From positions 353,166 through 417,165 of the forward strand of contig NZ_QLIS02000003.1 of NCBI RefSeq assembly GCF_003574475.2: a DNA stretch of 64,000 nt, written 5' to 3'. Shown piece after piece: positions 56,694 through 64,000 of the stretch (its first letter is position 1; the number at the start of each line of letters is the position of its first letter). This DNA is from Pseudofrancisella aestuarii (GTDB taxonomy: Bacteria > Pseudomonadota > Gammaproteobacteria > Francisellales > Francisellaceae). The notes under the pieces were generated by a model, which had not been told where the DNA came from, did not search any database, and saw only the letters and a program-made list of their open reading frames with translations. A program made the translations under genes and the position numbers.

Positions 56694-56779
56694 GTTATTT
56701 CATGTCTAATCACTATCTTTGTTTAACTTATAGATATTGTTATACTCTCTAATAGGAAAAGAATAGGAGAAAACTAGAT

Positions 56780-58126
56780 ATGTCTAGTCAAAGTTTACTT
56801 ATCAAAAATGCTACTATTGTGAATGAAGGTAGAACATTCAAGTCTGATGTTTTAGTAGAGAATGGTAAGATTTCCCAAATTGCTGCAAATATAGATAAAT
56901 CAGCAGATAAAACTATCGATGCAACGGGCTTACATTTATTGCCGGGTATGATAGATGATCAAGTGCATTTTAGAGAGCCTGGATTAATGCATAAAGGAGA
57001 TATCGAATCTGAATCTCGTGCTGCTGTAAGAGGAGGCATTACATCTTATATGGAGATGCCAAATGTAAATCCAGCTACTACAGTAGTTGAGCGTTTAGAT
57101 GAGAAAAAAGAACGTGCTGCGGCTAGGTCACATGCAAACTATGCTTTTTATCTAGGAGCTACAAATGATAATGTCGAAGAACTAAAACGACTAAAGCCAA
57201 ATGATGCTTGCGCTATAAAGATCTTTATGGGTGCTTCAACTGGTAATATGCTTGTAAATAATAAAGAAACTCTTGAAGGCTTCTTTAAAAATAGCCCTTT
57301 ACTTATTGTGACGCATTGTGAAGATACTCCAATGATTACCGAGAATGAAAACAAAGCTCGTGAGAAATATGGTGAAAATGTACCTTTTGACTTACATCCA
57401 GAGATTCGTTCACGTGAAGCATGCTTTAAATCATCTGAGCTTGCAGTAGGCTTGGCAAAGAAATATAACTCAAGACTACATGTACTTCATCTAACTACAG
57501 CTGAAGAGATGGTACATTTTGATAACACTATCCCACTAGAGAAGAAGCGTATTACAGCAGAAGTTTGTGCTCATCATTTATTCTTCTCACGTAAAGATTA
57601 TGCTGATAAAGGCTCACGTATTAAATGTAATCCAGCGGTTAAAGAGGAGAGTGATCGCTTAAAACTGCTAGAGTGTGTCGCAAATGACACTATTGATGTA
57701 ATTGCTACAGATCATGCGCCGCATACTTGGGAAGAAAAACAGGGTACATATTTTAAAGCTCCAGCAGGTTTGCCACTTGTTGAGCAGGCTCTTATCTCAG
57801 TATTAGAGCATTATCACAAAGGTTTCTTAACACTGGAGCAGGTAGTGCAAAAGACAGCTCATGCTCCAGCGATTGTATACAAAGTTAAAGAGCGTGGTTT
57901 TATCCGTGAAGGGTATCATGCAGATTTAGTGCTAGTAGATTTAAATAGCCCTCATACAGTTATAGATGAATGCTGTCACTATAAATGTGGTTGGACTCCA
58001 TTTGACGGTGTTACTTTTCAATCAAAGGTTCAGACTACAATTGTAAATGGCGTAGTGAAATATCATAAAGGTAAAGTTGTCAGTGACCAAAGAGGTAAAT
58101 GCTTAGAGTTTAATCATGAGTTTTAA
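56780..58126 (+). CDS. pyrC: Dihydroorotase-like amidohydrolase (class I/PyrC-like)
   Basis: A 448-residue amidohydrolase barrel. The metal-binding motif reads IDDQVHFREPG (residues about 58-68): in most type I dihydroorotases the first ligand is His (D.HVH), here it is Gln. Carbamoylated-lysine site is AIKIFMGAST; LLIVTHCED, LHVLHLTTAEE and IATDHAPH supply other ligands. Dihydroorotase closes the ring in pyrimidine synthesis, in keeping with carAB-pyrB nearby on the other strand. The QxH change is seen in some bacterial lineages as I recall. Allantoinase or another amidohydrolase is the alternative. Confidence 0.75.
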   Translation: MSSQSLLIKNATIVNEGRTFKSDVLVENGKISQIAANIDKSADKTIDATGLHLLPGMIDDQVHFREPGLMHKGDIESESRAAVRGGITSYMEMPNVNPATTVVERLDEKKERAAARSHANYAFYLGATNDNVEELKRLKPNDACAIKIFMGASTGNMLVNNKETLEGFFKNSPLLIVTHCEDTPMITENENKAREKYGENVPFDLHPEIRSREACFKSSELAVGLAKKYNSRLHVLHLTTAEEMVHFDNTIPLEKKRITAEVCAHHLFFSRKDYADKGSRIKCNPAVKEESDRLKLLECVANDTIDVIATDHAPHTWEEKQGTYFKAPAGLPLVEQALISVLEHYHKGFLTLEQVVQKTAHAPAIVYKVKERGFIREGYHADLVLVDLNSPHTVIDECCHYKCGWTPFDGVTFQSKVQTTIVNGVVKYHKGKVVSDQRGKCLEFNHEF

Positions 58127-58217
58127 GAAATCTATAAAAAAATCTTAATAATATTGCATTTCTAATAAAAATTAATAATTATAGATTTATAAACTATTTT
58201 TCTTTGAATGAAAATGT

Positions 58218-59456
58218 ATGAAAAAATTATTAGTCCTTTTAGCGAGTTCTGCTGAGTGGTATGAGTTTACGGTGTATTCTTTTTGTGCTGGATATATAGG
58301 CGCAACATTTTTTCCTTTTCATACCCCATTCGCTAACTTTTTAGCGGCTTTTGGTGCTTTTGCTGCAGGTTTTCTAGCAAGACCATTTGGTGGTATTATC
58401 TTTGGTTATATTGGGGATAAAAAATCTAGATCATCAGCACTTGCCTGGGCAGCATTTTTTATGGGTGCGCCAACTGTTGGGATAGCTTTTTTACCATCTT
58501 ATATGACTATAGGCATTTTAGCGCCTTTAATGTTAGTTGCTCTTAGGATCATACAAGGAATTGCCATCGGTGGTCAGTATAGTGGCTCGGCTGTTATACT
58601 TGTGGAAGCTGAAAACACTATTTTTGGTAAAGCTAAAGCTTCTGCAAATGTTATCACCAGTGCTTTTGGTGGGATATTGCTAGCTATAGTGAGCTTCCAA
58701 GTTATCAGATTTTTTATCCCAGAAGAGTTTATGGCAAACGGTGGTTGGAGAATCCTATTTGCAATAGCTATTTTATTAGTTATTTTATCTTTCTTTATCA
58801 AACACTCAGGCGAAGAAGAAGAGAAAAAGCCTAGTAGTAATATTAAGCTAGCATCATTGATTATGCAGAATAAGGCTAACATTCTATTTGTTGTTCTACT
58901 TTGCTTCCCAGGTGCAGTTGTTGCATATTTCCAAATAACTATTTTGCCAAATATTATTAAGAAAATTTTACACCAAGATGTTAATGTGGCTATTCTTACT
59001 ACTATCAGTTTAATTATATTTATAGGATCATGTATTCTTTCAGCAAGGCTGACTAAATACTTTAGTATTAAAGCTGTAACTTCTGTTGGTCTTATTTTAA
59101 TGATTATTCTGCCATTGCCGATGTATGCTATTTATAAGGCAAATCATGAGCTATTGATTTTGTTCTTTGTCGTTATGGGTGTTATATTTGGTATTTTTTA
59201 TGGCTCAATTATGGTTATCTTTGCAGAAAGCTTTCCAAAAGAGATGAGATATAGTGGATTTGCTCTAGCTTATAATATAGGTTTTGGGGTGTTTGGTGGT
59301 TTGTTGCCTTTCTTATGTTTCTATTTAGCTCAGGAAATCTCTGATTACATGGCTGTCTTGATTATTTGTATTAGTGCTGTTGTTGGGCTTTTTGCTTTGT
59401 ATAAATTTGAACCAAATTGTTATAAAGAGTTTACTTCAAGAGAAGAAGTCTTGTAA
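58218..59456 (+). CDS. MFS transporter, MHS/ProP-like family
   Basis: A 412-residue 12-helix major facilitator: SSAEWYEFTVYSFCAGYIG (residues 10-28) and FLARPFGGIIFGYIGDKKSRS (54-74) are MHS signatures (proline/betaine, alpha-ketoglutarate and related symporters). It is directly followed (31 bp) by the pxp genes on the same strand, so a role in uptake of 5-oxoproline (pyroglutamate) or a precursor is suggested by context only. Confidence 0.75.
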   Translation: MKKLLVLLASSAEWYEFTVYSFCAGYIGATFFPFHTPFANFLAAFGAFAAGFLARPFGGIIFGYIGDKKSRSSALAWAAFFMGAPTVGIAFLPSYMTIGILAPLMLVALRIIQGIAIGGQYSGSAVILVEAENTIFGKAKASANVITSAFGGILLAIVSFQVIRFFIPEEFMANGGWRILFAIAILLVILSFFIKHSGEEEEKKPSSNIKLASLIMQNKANILFVVLLCFPGAVVAYFQITILPNIIKKILHQDVNVAILTTISLIIFIGSCILSARLTKYFSIKAVTSVGLILMIILPLPMYAIYKANHELLILFFVVMGVIFGIFYGSIMVIFAESFPKEMRYSGFALAYNIGFGVFGGLLPFLCFYLAQEISDYMAVLIICISAVVGLFALYKFEPNCYKEFTSREEVL

Positions 59457-59487
59457 AATATAGCTAGAGTTTGAAAAAAAACCTCTT

Positions 59488-60108
59488 ATGAATAATTATT
59501 TTTTAAGCACTTCGTGTCTTGTTTGTAATTTTAGCGATAAGCTATCTATTGAGGATAATTCTAAAGTCTTAGCAATATATAGAAGTATCCTGTCAGATAA
59601 AGATTTTCTAAATAAATATAGTATCTACGATGTTGTTCCAACTTATAACTCTATAGCCTTCCATTTTGATGGTTTTGATTATCAAGGTATTGAAAAAGCA
59701 ATTTTAGAAAAAGTTGGTCAGACTGATTTCAATCAGGCTTTTGAAAGCAAAACTCATTGTATAGAAGTTCAGTACAATGGTATGGATTTAGAAGAAGTCT
59801 CAAAAAATATTCAATTAAGTGTTTCTGAGATAGTTAAACTACATACGAAAAATACGTATCACATAGCTATGCTCGGGTTTAAGCCATATTTTCCATATTT
59901 ATTAGGCATGGATAAAAAACTAGAAGCTCCAAGATTGGCTAAGCCAAGAAATAGAGTCGGAGTTGGCTCCATAGGAATTGGAGGGGCTCAAACGGCTATA
60001 TTTACAACCGATACGCCAAGTGGGTGGAATATTATTGGAAATACGGACTTTAGAGACTTTAGTCAGTTCAGGGCTGGAGATAAAATAATTTTTAAGGAAG
60101 TCAGATAA
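59488..60108 (+). CDS. pxpB: 5-oxoprolinase subunit PxpB
   Basis: A 206-residue KipI-fold protein with HIAMLGFKPYFPYLLGMDKKL and GSIGIGGAQTAIFTTDTPSGW, corresponding to PxpB of the prokaryotic ATP-dependent 5-oxoprolinase that opens pyroglutamate to glutamate. pxpB-pxpA-pxpC follow in order with gaps or overlaps of 1 to 11 bp, forming the classic complex. Confidence 0.88.
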   Translation: MNNYFLSTSCLVCNFSDKLSIEDNSKVLAIYRSILSDKDFLNKYSIYDVVPTYNSIAFHFDGFDYQGIEKAILEKVGQTDFNQAFESKTHCIEVQYNGMDLEEVSKNIQLSVSEIVKLHTKNTYHIAMLGFKPYFPYLLGMDKKLEAPRLAKPRNRVGVGSIGIGGAQTAIFTTDTPSGWNIIGNTDFRDFSQFRAGDKIIFKEVR

Positions 60109-60109
60109 T

Positions 60110-60817
60110 ATGCTTTTGATAAACTGTGACTTAGGTGAAAGAGGAGTTGCTAACGTTATAGATGATCAGTTAGTTAAATATATAGATATGGCTAATATTG
60201 CTTGCGGAGGTCATGCAGGATCGAAAGAAAGCGTTGATTATTATCGTAATCTTTGTAAAAAAAATAATGTAAAAATAACAGCGCATATCTCATATCCTGA
60301 TAAAGAAAATTTTGGAAGAAAAGTCATATTAATAGAAGATTCTAAATTATTAAAATCGTTTGATGAGCAATTCGCTCTTTTTGATGGCGTTAAAGCTATT
60401 AAGCCACATGGAGCTCTCTATAATGAGCTTAATGTTAATCAGTCTTTGGCTAAGCTTTTCATAAACTGGTGTGTTAAGAATGATATTAAAGAGCTTGTGC
60501 TTAGTCCTTTTGGTATAGTTAAAAAGATAGCTATTGAAAATGGCATTAAGGTGCTTGGGGAGAGTTTTGCTGAAAGGGGCTATATGCTTGATAATTACGG
60601 TAATCCAACCCTTATCCCAAGAGGGCAGCCTCAAGCAGAAATTCATGATGTTGGTCTAGCAGCTATGCAGTATGATCAGCTTAAAGAGGGGTTTTTAAAT
60701 ATAAATAGTAAAAAAATTGAATTTATTTCTGATACTATATGTATACATTCTGATAGCAAGATATCTTTGGAACTTGCTAAAGAGTTAAAAAGGCGAAATA
60801 AAAAAGATGACAAGTAA
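60110..60817 (+). CDS. pxpA: 5-oxoprolinase subunit PxpA (LamB/YcsF)
   Basis: A 235-residue LamB/YcsF polysaccharide-deacetylase-like barrel with LINCDLGERG (3-12), MANIACGGHAGS (metal-binding His and Cys region) and VKAIKPHGALYNEL. It is the catalytic part with PxpB and PxpC. Slightly shorter than usual (about 245). Its end overlaps the start of pxpC by 11 bp. Confidence 0.88.
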   Translation: MLLINCDLGERGVANVIDDQLVKYIDMANIACGGHAGSKESVDYYRNLCKKNNVKITAHISYPDKENFGRKVILIEDSKLLKSFDEQFALFDGVKAIKPHGALYNELNVNQSLAKLFINWCVKNDIKELVLSPFGIVKKIAIENGIKVLGESFAERGYMLDNYGNPTLIPRGQPQAEIHDVGLAAMQYDQLKEGFLNINSKKIEFISDTICIHSDSKISLELAKELKRRNKKDDK

Positions 60818-61658
60818 TTTATTTTCAGTATCGGGAGGATTGTTCTTTCCTGTTTACCTTAGAAATTACGGTTATCAAGATAAAGGTATCTCTTTAATGG
60901 GAGCCCAAGATCAAACTAGTTTTATCACTGCATATAATCTATTTAATAAACCTGAGACTTTTGAAGCAATAGAAATGCTCTATAGTGGTAAGGTGGTTGC
61001 TAATAAAGATATATTATATGTTTTGTGTGGGGCAGGTTATCAAGAAACTATTAGAAATGTTTCAGAGAGTGCTCAAGAAAAAGTTGAATACAACAAAATA
61101 AATATACTAAAAAAAGGCGAAACTTTAGAATTCAAAGGCGAGAAAAAGGGCTTTAGAACTATAGTTTTTGCTGTTGATAATCTAGAGTTTAATAGTGATT
61201 ATCGTAATATTGAACGTCCAAAAAAATTAACTGAATTTATTCAAGAAAATTCAAAAACAAAGATTATAAGAGTTATTAAAGGGCCAGAATTTGACATTCT
61301 CGAGGATGAGGCTTTTTTTAATCAGGTGTGGCAATTATCTTTGCAGTCAAGTCAGATGGGGATATCCTTAGATGGAGAGTCTATAAATTCAAGAAAAATG
61401 CAAATGATATCTCAACCTGTTGCTGATGGCTGTATTCAGTTGTCGCCATCGGGACCTATTGTTCTTATGAGGCATAGGCAAACTGTTGGAGGATATCCAA
61501 GAATTGCTACAGTAGTTGAGCCGGATATAGACAAATTAGCTCAAATGCCTTTGGGGTCTAGAGTGAAATTTAAATTGATAACGTTAGAAGAGAGTTTTGA
61601 AATAATAAAAGTTTATAAAGAATTGTTAGATAGTATTTGTTTAGATAGAGGGAGATAG
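60807..61658 (+). CDS. pxpC: 5-oxoprolinase subunit PxpC (KipA/AHS2)
   Basis: A 283-residue protein of the carboxyltransferase-like AHS2 family with QSSQMGISLDG, IQLSPSGPIVLMRHRQTVGGYPRIATVV (the conserved C-terminal GP...RQTTGGYPRIA motif) readable. It starts inside pxpA's 3' end, suggesting translational coupling, and completes the three-subunit oxoprolinase. Confidence 0.9.
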   Translation: MTSNLFSVSGGLFFPVYLRNYGYQDKGISLMGAQDQTSFITAYNLFNKPETFEAIEMLYSGKVVANKDILYVLCGAGYQETIRNVSESAQEKVEYNKINILKKGETLEFKGEKKGFRTIVFAVDNLEFNSDYRNIERPKKLTEFIQENSKTKIIRVIKGPEFDILEDEAFFNQVWQLSLQSSQMGISLDGESINSRKMQMISQPVADGCIQLSPSGPIVLMRHRQTVGGYPRIATVVEPDIDKLAQMPLGSRVKFKLITLEESFEIIKVYKELLDSICLDRGR

Positions 61659-61663
61659 GATAG

Positions 61664-62317
61664 ATGTTAAGAAAAATCGTGAAGACATTAATACCCAACA
61701 ATGATGATATATTTTTTGATTTATTGGTAGAGGCTTCAGAGAATGTTGAAAAATCTGCTATGACATTAGATAAGTTGATGAAAGAAAGAGATAAGTTAAC
61801 AATAGCTGAGCTTGTAGAAGATTTAAGATCTATGAGACACTTTGCTATAGAAAATGCATCAAATATGGATTTTCAGTTAAATAAGCATTTTGTTACCCCT
61901 ATAGATAGAGGAGAGCTTCATAATATTTCAACACAGCTTCTTAAATTGAGTAAAAAAATAGTAAAAATTTATAGATATATACAAATTCTGTTAGAAGAAG
62001 AAAGAGATAGTGTTAGTTTGTATCTAACAAATTGTGTAGAAACTCTTAGAAAAATGACTAGAGTTTTGAATGAAATGATCAAGGCATTAAGAGATGGCGA
62101 TCATAAAGAACTTAAAAAACTGAACGTTAAAATAAATGAACTAGATGAGAATGTTTTAGAAGATTTGGGACATGCGCTGAAGAAGTTCTCGGACTATGAA
62201 GGCGATATCTTGTTGATTATGAAAATAAAGGATATATATAAAGCTATAGAGAGTGCTATAGGGAATTGTAGTTCTGCTGGCGAGTCTATAATGAGAGTGC
62301 ATGTAAAAGAAGTTTAA
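61664..62317 (+). CDS. DUF47/PhoU-like phosphate-uptake accessory protein
   Basis: A 217-residue all-helical protein of the DUF47 (Pit accessory) family, with three-helix PhoU-like repeats rich in E/K and hydrophobic heptads. The paired E/DxxxD metal motifs are suggested by MRHFAIENASNMDFQL and YRYIQILLEEERDSV. Family members pair with Pit transporters; here the Pit gene follows after 13 bp. GAGGGAGATAGGATAG precedes the ATG. It probably regulates phosphate uptake. Confidence 0.82.
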   Translation: MLRKIVKTLIPNNDDIFFDLLVEASENVEKSAMTLDKLMKERDKLTIAELVEDLRSMRHFAIENASNMDFQLNKHFVTPIDRGELHNISTQLLKLSKKIVKIYRYIQILLEEERDSVSLYLTNCVETLRKMTRVLNEMIKALRDGDHKELKKLNVKINELDENVLEDLGHALKKFSDYEGDILLIMKIKDIYKAIESAIGNCSSAGESIMRVHVKEV

Positions 62318-62330
62318 GAGGACTTTTATT

Positions 62331-63326
62331 ATGGTAACAACAGTTTTAGTAATGATAATATTAGTAGCTCTATTCTTTGAGTTTACCAATGGGTTTCATG
62401 ATGCTGCCAATGTTGTAGCAACTCCTATAGCTACAAAATCATTAACAGCTATTCAAGCGATTGGACTAGCAGCTTTCTTTAACTTTTTGGGAGCTTTCTT
62501 TGGAACAGCGGTTGCTGCAACTATAAGTAAAGGTCTAGTAGATGCAAATGTTGTTACTGATATTATTTTGGTGTCAGCTCTTCTAGGTGCAATTAGTTGG
62601 AACTTCTTTACTTGGAGCTTTGGAATACCATCTAGCTCTTCCCATGCGCTTATCGGCTCTTTAGTTGGTGCGGTTGTGATTGGGAGTAGCTATAAAGATG
62701 TTAATTATATGACTCTTGTTCAAAAAGTTCTTATCCCAATGGTCACCTCACCATTTGTTGCATTTTTTCTAGCTCTGTTTATCTGCATTATTCTGATAAA
62801 TATATTTATCAGAATAAAAAACGTTAGAACGACTAATAGGTATTTGAGAGAAGCTCAAATATTATCTATGGGTCTATTATCCTTTTCTCATGGTTCTAAT
62901 GATGCTCAAAAAACAATGTCGATTATAACTTTGGCTTTATTAAGTGCAGGATTAGTTGATTCTACTAATGTCCCAACATGGGTTATCATAATCTGTGCTA
63001 CTGCTATGGGGTTGGGTACCTTGTCTGGCGGTAAGAAGATTATAAAAACGTTAAGCTCTAAAGTTGCAAACTTGCAACCAGCTAATGCTGTGTCTGCTGA
63101 ACTTAGTTCTGGGATATTGGTATTAGGAGCTTCTCATATTGGTTTGCCTGTTAGTACAACACAAGTTGCTTCCGGCTCGATCATGGGTGCTGGTTACACA
63201 AATTCAGGAGTAAACTGGAAGGTGGTTAAAAGAATGGTCACTGCTTGGCTCTTGACTGTGCCAGCATGTATAATTTTGACATTTATGATCTATACTGTGT
63301 TGCTTCATACTGTTGGCGCTTTTTAA
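62331..63326 (+). CDS. pit: Inorganic phosphate transporter, PiT family
   Basis: A 331-residue symporter. The repeated signature is seen at GFHDAANVVATPIATKSL (residues 21-38) and SHGSNDAQKTMSI in the second half (GANDA-type), each followed by membrane helices. Length is at the short end of the family. It follows the DUF47 gene, a common pair; together they form a low-affinity phosphate uptake system. Confidence 0.9.
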   Translation: MVTTVLVMIILVALFFEFTNGFHDAANVVATPIATKSLTAIQAIGLAAFFNFLGAFFGTAVAATISKGLVDANVVTDIILVSALLGAISWNFFTWSFGIPSSSSHALIGSLVGAVVIGSSYKDVNYMTLVQKVLIPMVTSPFVAFFLALFICIILINIFIRIKNVRTTNRYLREAQILSMGLLSFSHGSNDAQKTMSIITLALLSAGLVDSTNVPTWVIIICATAMGLGTLSGGKKIIKTLSSKVANLQPANAVSAELSSGILVLGASHIGLPVSTTQVASGSIMGAGYTNSGVNWKVVKRMVTAWLLTVPACIILTFMIYTVLLHTVGAF

Positions 63327-63338
63327 TATAATAAAAAA

Positions 63339-63866
63339 ATGCAAAGAAATAAATTTGCCATCATTATTGTTTATATACACTGGTTAGTGGTGTTGCTTAT
63401 TTTATTTTCTTTTTTTTCTATAGAAACAAGAAGCTTCTTTGGGAAAGATTGTTTGTATCATGATTTGATGAAAAACTCTCATTTCTATGCAGGGGTTTGC
63501 ATTCTACTTTTAACTATCTTAAGATTAGGAATTAAGCCTTTTGCGAGTTTTTCGGGCGTGAGTGTAAAGATTAGTAAGTTTCATATATATATAGAAAAAA
63601 TTGCTCATTGGTGTCTATATGTATGGCTTATCGTTATGCCAGTGTTGGGTTGGCTGATTTTAAGTGCTAAAGGTTCTGGTATTCCTTTTAGATTGCCACA
63701 CCTTATAGCTCCGGCATCTAAGAGTATGATAATTATTTTAGAGCAAATTCATGAAATATTGGCATATATTGGTTTATTTATTATTTTTATCCATGCTTCA
63801 GGGGCTTTATATAGTCACTATATTTTAGATAGAAAAAGCTTCAAAAAAATGAGTTTAAAGTTTTAA
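63339..63866 (+). CDS. Cytochrome b561 (CybB family)
   Basis: A 175-residue, four-helix membrane dihaem protein. Histidines in IYIHWLVVLLI, KNSHFYAGVCIL, KIAHWCLYVWLIVMPVLGW and IHEILAYIGLFIIFIHASGAL match the cybB haem ligands and the VMPVLGW signature. Such proteins transfer electrons from quinol to periplasmic acceptors. It begins 13 bp after pit, but probably has a separate role. Confidence 0.85.
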   Translation: MQRNKFAIIIVYIHWLVVLLILFSFFSIETRSFFGKDCLYHDLMKNSHFYAGVCILLLTILRLGIKPFASFSGVSVKISKFHIYIEKIAHWCLYVWLIVMPVLGWLILSAKGSGIPFRLPHLIAPASKSMIIILEQIHEILAYIGLFIIFIHASGALYSHYILDRKSFKKMSLKF

Positions 63867-63910
63867 ATTTTAGTCCTAATAAAAAAAACTAAAAAAAGAT
63901 AAAAAAGATA

Positions 63911-63939
63911 TTGCAAAAGGTTAATTGAGGGCGTATTAT
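63911..63939 (+). promoter_or_regulatory. Strong promoter for an unidentified transcript at the window edge
   Basis: TTGCAA (63911-63916) and TATTAT (63934-63939) are separated by exactly 17 bp. The bases after it (63946-64000) are unusually G-rich for this genome (CACCGGCTGACGG, GGAAGGTCCTGAGGGGCTGG), which suggests a structured RNA gene or leader starting here and running off the window. Confidence 0.55.
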
Positions 63940-64000
63940 ATGTTTTCACCGGCTGACGGATGATGTTAGTTGGAAGGTCCTGAGGGGCTGGATATTTAAA

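Noticed and set aside
63946..64000. RNase P RNA, SRP RNA, TPP riboswitch or 16S rRNA start
   Set aside because: I compared the G-rich stretch from memory with their conserved starts and found no match, so it is left unnamed.

Overview
The window looks like the chromosomal origin region of a Francisella species or close relative (Francisellaceae, Gammaproteobacteria). The DNA is strongly AT-rich. It contains a dnaA-dnaN origin region, the tmRNA proteolysis tag begins GNKKANRV and ends AVAKAA as I remember it for Francisella, and housekeeping proteins (recA, secB, skp, rpsT with a TTG start, bamE, diaA-like, zntB-like) are gammaproteobacterial in character. I could not run a search, so genus-level placement is from memory.

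Layout. 1-7.2 kb: a cut YfcC-type transporter, a Bcr/CflA efflux pump with a divergent LysR regulator, a lipoprotein hydrolase and the trpEGD operon. 7.3-12.2 kb: two tRNA genes (Thr, Asp), RNase G, the probable oriC with DnaA boxes, dnaA and dnaN. 12.3-17 kb: an MFS symporter, an FAD monooxygenase, a cold-shock protein and a PMT-family glycosyltransferase. 17-18.8 kb: poorly characterised genes and what looks like the remnant of an older integrated element. 18.8-29.15 kb: an integrated mobile island. 29.1-36.5 kb: tmRNA, recX/recA, secB, a rhodanese-like protein, skp, sppA, a ferredoxin, a HAD phosphatase and a thiamine-diphosphate decarboxylase. 36.5-40.8 kb: an FMN riboswitch controlling ribD-ribE-ribBA-ribH, then def. 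40.9-50 kb: mnmA, lepA, a POT transporter, rpsT, bamE, diaA-like and zntB-like. 50-58 kb: carA-carB-pyrB, a histidine acid phosphatase and a pyrC-like gene. 58-64 kb: an MHS transporter with the 5-oxoprolinase genes pxpBAC, a DUF47-Pit phosphate uptake pair, a cytochrome b561, and a strong promoter for an unidentified transcript at the right edge.

The most interesting object is the island of about 10.3 kb inserted at the 3' end of the tmRNA gene. It is bounded by 54-bp direct repeats with two mismatches, and CGTATACA-type putative integrase arm sites lie inside both ends with the same 12-bp spacing. It encodes a P4-type tyrosine integrase, an AlpA-like regulator under a promoter region with two palindromes, a BRO/KilA-type antirepressor, an S24-like protein, a RepA-type AAA+ ATPase beside about 13 TGTTCA iterons (a candidate replication origin), and a phage small terminase subunit (TerS). 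There is no large terminase, portal, capsid or lysis gene. This is the gene logic of a phage satellite (a PICI-like phage-inducible chromosomal island), which I do not know to be described in Francisella. Cargo next to the integrase is a voltage-gated-type potassium channel and an unknown 289-residue protein. Left of the left repeat sits a second copy of one island gene and a decayed fragment of another, suggesting serial integration at the same tmRNA site. Between terS and the left end are tandem hairpins whose stems differ but still pair.
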